Assembly (NCBI GenBank): GCA_963576785.1
Contig: OY756139.1
Location: 372,001-436,000, forward strand
Reading direction: 5' to 3'
Source of the DNA: Chlorophyllum brunneum
Lineage: Eukaryota > Basidiomycota > Agaricomycetes > Agaricales > Agaricaceae
DNA: 64,000 bases
Position numbers and translations under genes: made by a program. Numbering within the stretch: position 1 is the stretch's first letter; each line of letters opens with the position of its first letter. The notes beneath the pieces were generated by a model. It saw only the letters and a program-made list of their open reading frames with translations, was not told the DNA's origin and did no database searches. Below, piece after piece: positions 59,082 to 64,000 of this stretch.

Positions 59082-60953
59082 TTAAGGATATTTTACTGTC
59101 CCGCTCTCTATAATACGAACTTGTAAACCCCACCACCGCAATTCATCTAACTGTTCAATAAGATATGGACTCAAAAATCCGTAAACAAGTCCATCGCAAT
59201 CGACAACAAGTCCTTCTAGAACCGTAACATCGTATTCAGGTGGAGGGTATCGACGGGAGGTAACGAGGGACAAGAATTCATTGTCCGAGACGAAGAGACG
59301 TCCTCTCAGTTCAAGATATTTTAGCCTCGGAATGAAGATCGGGGTGGGCGGTAGAAGCTGGGAAGTATTCTCTGGTAATGCGGGGATAACGAGATTCGTA
59401 AGCACGTCGTTGGCATTGATTAACCCAATATCAAGCTCAAGCGACGTCAATTCTCCCGTTCGTTCCAGTATCTCCAATAATTGCCTTTTTTCAATCTTCT
59501 TACACCGTATTGTAAGGGACTGTAATGGTGAACAGCGAGCAACGAATGACACAATAGGATCTTGATCCCATTCGAGTTCGGGCGTGCAAATTGCCAGGTG
59601 GATGAGATTTGGTGGTGTTACGTGAGTTAGGAGGGTTTCAGCTCCTTGTCCTGAATCCGTGTCAATCTGAATATCGAGTGATACGAGTGAGGGATGATAA
59701 AGATGTGATGAAGGCGAGAATGGTGCAGGGACGTGGCATCTTGCTTGAAGTGATATAAGATTGGGACAATGGGAAAGCGCATCAAACGCCATTTGCACCG
59801 GTATTGACCGATCCTTGGTTGTGGTGTATAGGTCGAGATGAGTGATCTTTAGTCGTGGAAGATTGAGACCGAGGAACGTTATGTTGTAATCCAATCTTAG
59901 CGACGTGAGTGCGATGGCGCCAGAGAGCAAGTTGGTCAAAACTTCATTTGGTTGCCCCGAGTCGTTTACCTGGTCCTCTGGTGGTGCAACGATTGTGCAA
60001 TGCTGAAGCATAGGTAATGGGAGACCCTTCAAACTCGTAAACAGAGGCCAATGGACTGTGATTGATCGTAACGCAAGTGACAACCTCTTCCACCTTCTCG
60101 AAGCAGCGATCAACATCGCAACCCCCGTATTACGTGAATCAGAGTTGTACACGGGAGAACGAAGCTGCCGCTCTACCATGCAAACGTTTAGCGGATGGTT
60201 CGAAGACCGTTCGAGCCATGTGTGGAGTAACGGCAGTCGGCGTGATTCCTGTAACTCCCCACGCCCTATATGAATTCGTATGTTCGACCACAGTTCGGGT
60301 ATCCGCAGTGCATGGCCCCTCCAACGTCGGCATATCTGGGTCAACAGGAGTGGTCCGGCGTTCCTGTCAAAGCTATCAGGGACGTCCGGGACAACATCAC
60401 ACCTCGAACCACGCTCACACCGCACGAAGATCTCTGTCAAAATATCCTCTGGAAGTTTCCTGAAAGGCGTCAACAACGCCTTATGTTCTTCAACCAAGTT
60501 GACTAATTTATCACGTTCGAGTGCGAGCATTTGTAATATTGCTGTGAGGCGGGAAATTTCCCAGTCGAGTTGATTAATGGCTTTTGAGGTCGTGTGAATA
60601 TAATTATGAATTTTTGGTTCTTCGTGCGTGGATGGTGTGGCATTGGTAAAGAGGATGTGAGGGACCGGGGTTTCGGGGACGAGGAGGATACCGGAGGTAA
60701 TGAGGTGTCCAGAGAGTGCGACGTCATGAGAGCAGTTGCCGCAGGTTAGGAGGGTAGTAATCTCTTCGATCGGTTTGTCGTCTGACTGGAATTGTAGGTG
60801 ACCCTGAGGTCCGGGAGTAGGACTACCTGAAGTTGAATGGGAGGTGGAGCCGCTGGACTCGCTCGAAGATTCGACATCCATGGGGTCGTCATCGCGGAAA
60901 CGTGTAGTATCCAGAACGCCCCCACTTGGATATGGATGCATGTAGGCGGTCAT
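59082..60953 (-). CDS. F-box protein with LRR-like C-terminal half, 623 aa
   Basis: F-box proteins bring substrates to SCF ubiquitin ligases. One uninterrupted frame on the minus strand. Residues 1-60 are acidic and Ser-rich. There is a CGNCSHD motif near residue 72, a helical stretch (INQLDWEISRLTAILQMLAL, about 127-146), and the F-box at about 166-215 (FRKLPEDILTEIFVRC, then LLLTQICRRWRGHALRIPEL and W). The rest alternates Leu-rich strands such as LPRLKITHLDLY and LRLDYNITFLGLNLPRL, like degenerate leucine-rich repeats. This layout is very common in Agaricomycetes. A second in-frame Met at residue 5 could also be the start. No intron seen. Confidence 0.88.
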   Translation of the reverse strand: MTAYMHPYPSGGVLDTTRFRDDDPMDVESSSESSGSTSHSTSGSPTPGPQGHLQFQSDDKPIEEITTLLTCGNCSHDVALSGHLITSGILLVPETPVPHILFTNATPSTHEEPKIHNYIHTTSKAINQLDWEISRLTAILQMLALERDKLVNLVEEHKALLTPFRKLPEDILTEIFVRCERGSRCDVVPDVPDSFDRNAGPLLLTQICRRWRGHALRIPELWSNIRIHIGRGELQESRRLPLLHTWLERSSNHPLNVCMVERQLRSPVYNSDSRNTGVAMLIAASRRWKRLSLALRSITVHWPLFTSLKGLPLPMLQHCTIVAPPEDQVNDSGQPNEVLTNLLSGAIALTSLRLDYNITFLGLNLPRLKITHLDLYTTTKDRSIPVQMAFDALSHCPNLISLQARCHVPAPFSPSSHLYHPSLVSLDIQIDTDSGQGAETLLTHVTPPNLIHLAICTPELEWDQDPIVSFVARCSPLQSLTIRCKKIEKRQLLEILERTGELTSLELDIGLINANDVLTNLVIPALPENTSQLLPPTPIFIPRLKYLELRGRLFVSDNEFLSLVTSRRYPPPEYDVTVLEGLVVDCDGLVYGFLSPYLIEQLDELRWWGLQVRIIESGTVKYP

Positions 60954-61708
60954 AACTTTTTCAGGAGCCTGAATATAGATGATCGATCAGCGGTTGGGAT
61001 CTGGGTGCGCAGCAGGTCATGGTTGCCTCACCGCACGGGATAAGAATTGGCTCAGGGATCGAGGTCGAAGACGCTGAGTTTGTGGGGTATAGAATCTGGT
61101 CAAGTGGATATGACCGGAATACACAGCAGAAGAACAAAAGAAGCAATGGATCGTGGAATCGGGCGGTCGGGTAATGGCTACTGGTGTGAACCTTGTGACC
61201 GGTAGCAGATATAAACACAGCGATATCTTTAGAACAAGATGTATGTCATAGAATCATTGATTGAATCGGTTGCCTGTCCCAACCCGTCCCCTCTTTTTGA
61301 AAGCAGACCTTGATGGTGTTAGGCGGGAAGGTCCGAGGATATCCCAAGATGGACGTCGCGAGGCCTTTAGAGGTAAGTCGAGCGTCGACGAAATATCGGG
61401 TTAAATGATTCTCGACGGCTTCGAATTCCTCACCCTCGGACGTAAGCTGGGGACGGGGCTAGCCTAGTGGGGTTCGGTAAAGAAGCCTTTGTGACTGGGG
61501 TGTTATCCCCGGAAAAGAATCAAGTGTTGACCTGGAGTTTCAACAATGCAACATGCATAAAGGGTAGAAATATAAAACAAGGGCAGAGAACGGGTGGTAG
61601 TACAAGGTAAAGAAGTGACTATTTAACCACAGTTTGGTTCTTCCTGGAGAACAAACACAGACAAATCCGCCCTTTGTGTCAAATCCTGGATGCACCCAGC
61701 CCTCCAGG
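60954..61708. other. intergenic, no gene seen
   Basis: Upstream flank of the F-box gene and 3' flank of the first paralog. No motif recognised. Confidence 0.45.
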
Positions 61709-62612
61709 TTAGAAGATCTGTCGGAGGAGGTGTGACAGCAACCCTCCAGCGTATGCGTGCTTCCTCGGAAAGAATTTCTTCATTCTGCTTGTGTACAAAC
61801 TCAGGGCCTCCTCCGACTCAAAGACTCTGACCTGCTTCCCCTCAGGTTCCGCGCTGACGTCTACCAAATCGACAAGGTTCACATGGAGGATTCTTGCAAA
61901 CTGCAAATCTCAATTCACTCGTGGGCGGTCAACAGATGTTACTACTCACTGATTTGTACTTATCTACCGTATCCGGCAAATCTGAAATTGGAAGCCGAGC
62001 GAATAACCGACGCCAAGTCTCCAGGTCATTCTCATCTGTGCCGTAAGCAGCGTTGAACTGGAGCACTAGTGCATATTGGTACTCTAAAAGCGCCAGTTTC
62101 CACAAGTCGCTTCGGCATCCCCACCACTTCTGTTGTTTCCTCAGCTTGTTCAACTGAGTAGCTACAGAGTTGGTACGGTCGCGATTAAAATCCGGGTACC
62201 CGTCGAAGAAAGCGTCAACGTGCTGCAATCCCCGTTCCTGGATTGACATACTAGCCAGCTGCTGGTCAATCGTTTGATCAGAGGCTGGCGATTCGTGTTC
62301 GGACACGGTTCTGCGGCCAAGGACGAAGGACATCTCGGCGGGTGTAAGGTCATCTTCTACGTATGACCCATTGACGGTCGCTGTATCCCCAGGCTCATCG
62401 TATGAGGGATCAAACCGCCGGAACTGTGCCTTTTCGAGTCCGCTGAGCGCTTGCCTATGATCAGGCGAATGTAAAGGCCATCCCATCTCTTCGGTTAGGC
62501 GATCGAACTGTCTTGCTGGGAGCTCACTTGGATCACAGACAAATCCTTCAAAGCCTTCAAAGAAGACCTGAACTGGATCTGTCCATGGAGCCACAGCGAA
62601 ATCCTCGGGCAA
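61709..62612 (-). CDS. paralog A of an unnamed fungal family, 284 aa
   Basis: Exons 62612-61950 and 61900-61709 are joined in phase 0 across a 49-base intron. It has two copies of a VxxFFxGFxxF unit: VQVFFEGFEGFVCDPSE with RQFDRLTEEMGW near the start, and VDAFFDGYPDFNRDR with TQLNKLRKQQKWW in the middle. Next come ALVLQFNAAYGTDENDLETW and the exon-2 end HVNLVDLVD, FESEEALSLYTSRMKKFFPR and AGGLLSHLLRQIF. The family is frequent in Agaricomycete genomes but I know no function. No signal peptide or membrane segment, so probably cytosolic or nuclear. Compare the next gene. Confidence 0.75.
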
Positions 62613-63215
62613 GCTAAAGACATAATGTGAGCTTATGGTTCAGGGGATATTTGAAATTACGATTACATTGGTTCTTCTACCCATGGTTTACTACTCATCT
62701 TTACTTGCAGATATAAGCAGTTTCACAGTTGCGTCGCTCCAGACTTTGTATAAAGGTTGGGAAGGATGACGGTCCCCATCTACTGAGACGAGAGCCTTTA
62801 TTAATTGGTAGCACACGTGCCCTACTTCTTGTTCTCATGACCCCAGCTAGTTTACCATCGAACCCTCTCGAATGCTACGTAAGTCTCCTTCTGCCTATCT
62901 TTCTCACGAATGGGATGGTCTGCGGAACTAAAATAACGATGCACAGTCAAGAGAAGTCTGTGGTGCACAGTCGTTGTCCAAAGCCAGATCTTGTGCCCTT
63001 CTTTGAGAACAGCCTGGCCGTAACCCGCTCAGATCACACTGACTGACACTGTATTGTCCTTAATGAAAAGCAATTGATGATATCAGATACTCGTACTTGC
63101 TCAACTACCTTTGACAATCTGACTCAAGAATAATAACACCGGCAACCCGATTCCATTTCATTCCTGAGTTCTGGAGTAACAAGCATACAATGTTGAGTAA
63201 CAATCGTCGCTGGTT
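62613..63215. other. intergenic between the two paralogs
   Basis: About 600 bases with no supported gene. It is the promoter side of paralog A and the 3' side of paralog B. Confidence 0.45.
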
Positions 63216-63824
63216 CTAGGGAAGATGACGGCCTCTCCTCTTCTTCTTCTTGTTCCCCCGATTGTGGTGACTTTGTGCAGGATCCCGGCGATCCGGGTTG
63301 GGCTCCATGATATTTCGAAGAAGATACCTCAACAGGCTTCCTGCTTCGACATGGTTACGGGGGAATATCTTTTTGTGTTGACGCGTGTACTCGCTCAGAG
63401 CGATCTCGTTAGGAAAGTGTACAATCACTCTGGTAGGATCATGTCTGGCATCAATAAGATCGATGAGGTTGATGAACTTCCCGCTGATAAGCTGCGTATA
63501 TCCCAATCAATGAGTGAAATGTCCCTCGCAAACTACCGTAGTGCTCACTTTCTTGCACCCTTCAACTGTACCCGGAAGATCTGTGATACCAATCTGCTGA
63601 AGTAACGTGTGCCAAGCATCCAAGTCGTTGTCGTCATTCGAGTAGGTCGTGTTGAACTGCCTAACCAGGGCAGTTAGATACCCTTCCCATGCTTCGTCGT
63701 TCTCGGCGTCACCCCTTTCCCATCCAGCCTCTCCGCGTAATCGTTCAAACTGTTGCGAGGCTGACTGCAGTGCTATATATTGAAACCAGGCATACTGGCG
63801 GAAGAACACTTCGAGAGGCTCCAT
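63216..63824 (-). CDS. paralog B of the unnamed fungal family, 183 aa
   Basis: Exons 63824-63549 and 63491-63216 (57-base intron, phase 0). It matches paralog A block by block: VFFRQYAWFQYI with QQFERLRGEAGW, ALVRQFNTTYSNDDNDLDAW, ITDLPGTVEGCKK, then FINLIDLIDARHD, FPNEIALSEYTRQHKKIFPR and AGSLLRYLLRNIM. It has one VxxFF unit, not two, and a basic tail (NKKKKRRGRH). The intron sits at the same point as in paralog A. No signal peptide or membrane segment. Confidence 0.75.
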
Positions 63825-64000
63825 CCTTATAGCCTGATCTAGGTGCTCTAGTCAGATAACATGGTGGGTAATTCAGGTGGAATGTTACAATCTGATACTG
63901 CACAATCTCCAAGAGAAGCCTCTCCACTCGTTGTGATTCGAGTGCAGATGATTCAGTCAGAAATGTCCAGCAGTAGACTCTTGCACGGGGCTCTTGTTTT
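63825..64000. other. upstream flank of paralog B
   Basis: No gene supported. Short segment to the window edge. Confidence 0.4.

Noticed and set aside
1..64000. tRNA, rRNA or CRISPR features
   Set aside because: A by-eye scan found no convincing A-box/B-box pair, rRNA stretch or spaced direct repeats. A covariance-model search would be needed to exclude tRNAs fully.

Overview
The window looks like nuclear DNA of a mushroom-forming basidiomycete (Agaricomycetes). Genes are cut by many short introns, mostly 44-82 bases. The families seen are typical of such fungi: a DUF6533 membrane protein, a CFEM cell-surface protein, an adenylate-forming reductase, a TKL-type kinase fold, an F-box protein and small cysteine-rich secreted proteins. 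I saw no RNA gene and no CRISPR array. Exon structures were read by eye. Where I give exon sums, all splice phases agree.

Layout. 1-5861: the 3' part of a decayed Ty1/copia retrotransposon (protease, integrase, reverse transcriptase, RNase H, one LTR), preceded by a broken reading frame I cannot name. 6.0-6.7 kb: a carbonic anhydrase remnant. 7.4-9.2 kb: a membrane protein. 9.5-13.5 kb: an intact A-T-R adenylate-forming reductase (14 exons, 1083 aa). 14.4-17.1 kb: a secreted Y3-like lectin and a carbohydrate esterase family 1 gene with a one-base frameshift. 18.2-19.6 kb: a DUF6533 multi-pass protein. 21.0-24.0 kb: an aldo/keto reductase convergent with a small pseudokinase. 25-28 kb: orphan, possibly decaying coding pieces.

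29.0-44.2 kb is a block of large conserved genes: a coiled-coil protein, a HUL5/UBE3C HECT ubiquitin ligase, a hydantoinase/oxoprolinase-DUF917 fusion, and a vacuolar membrane protease (Pff1 type). 44.5-48.4 kb is gene-poor and holds traces of a second DUF6533 gene. 48.5-57.9 kb: a tail-anchored protein, a CMC4-like CX9C protein, a single-pass membrane protein, an expansin-like double-psi barrel protein, a small secreted protein, a 493-aa acidic protein and the RNA exonuclease REX4. 58.1-63.8 kb: CFEM protein, F-box protein, and two tandem paralogs of an unnamed fungal family.

The housekeeping block (ubiquitin ligase, oxoprolinase-like enzyme, vacuolar protease, exonuclease) is unrelated in pathway. 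The left third is accessory: a reductase that could make a small molecule, secreted proteins, orphan membrane proteins and transposon remains. I found no clearly new multi-gene system. The best leads are the degenerate pseudokinase, the split phosphopantetheine serine codon in the reductase, the paralog pair at the right end, and in-frame stop-free introns that hide from ORF finding.
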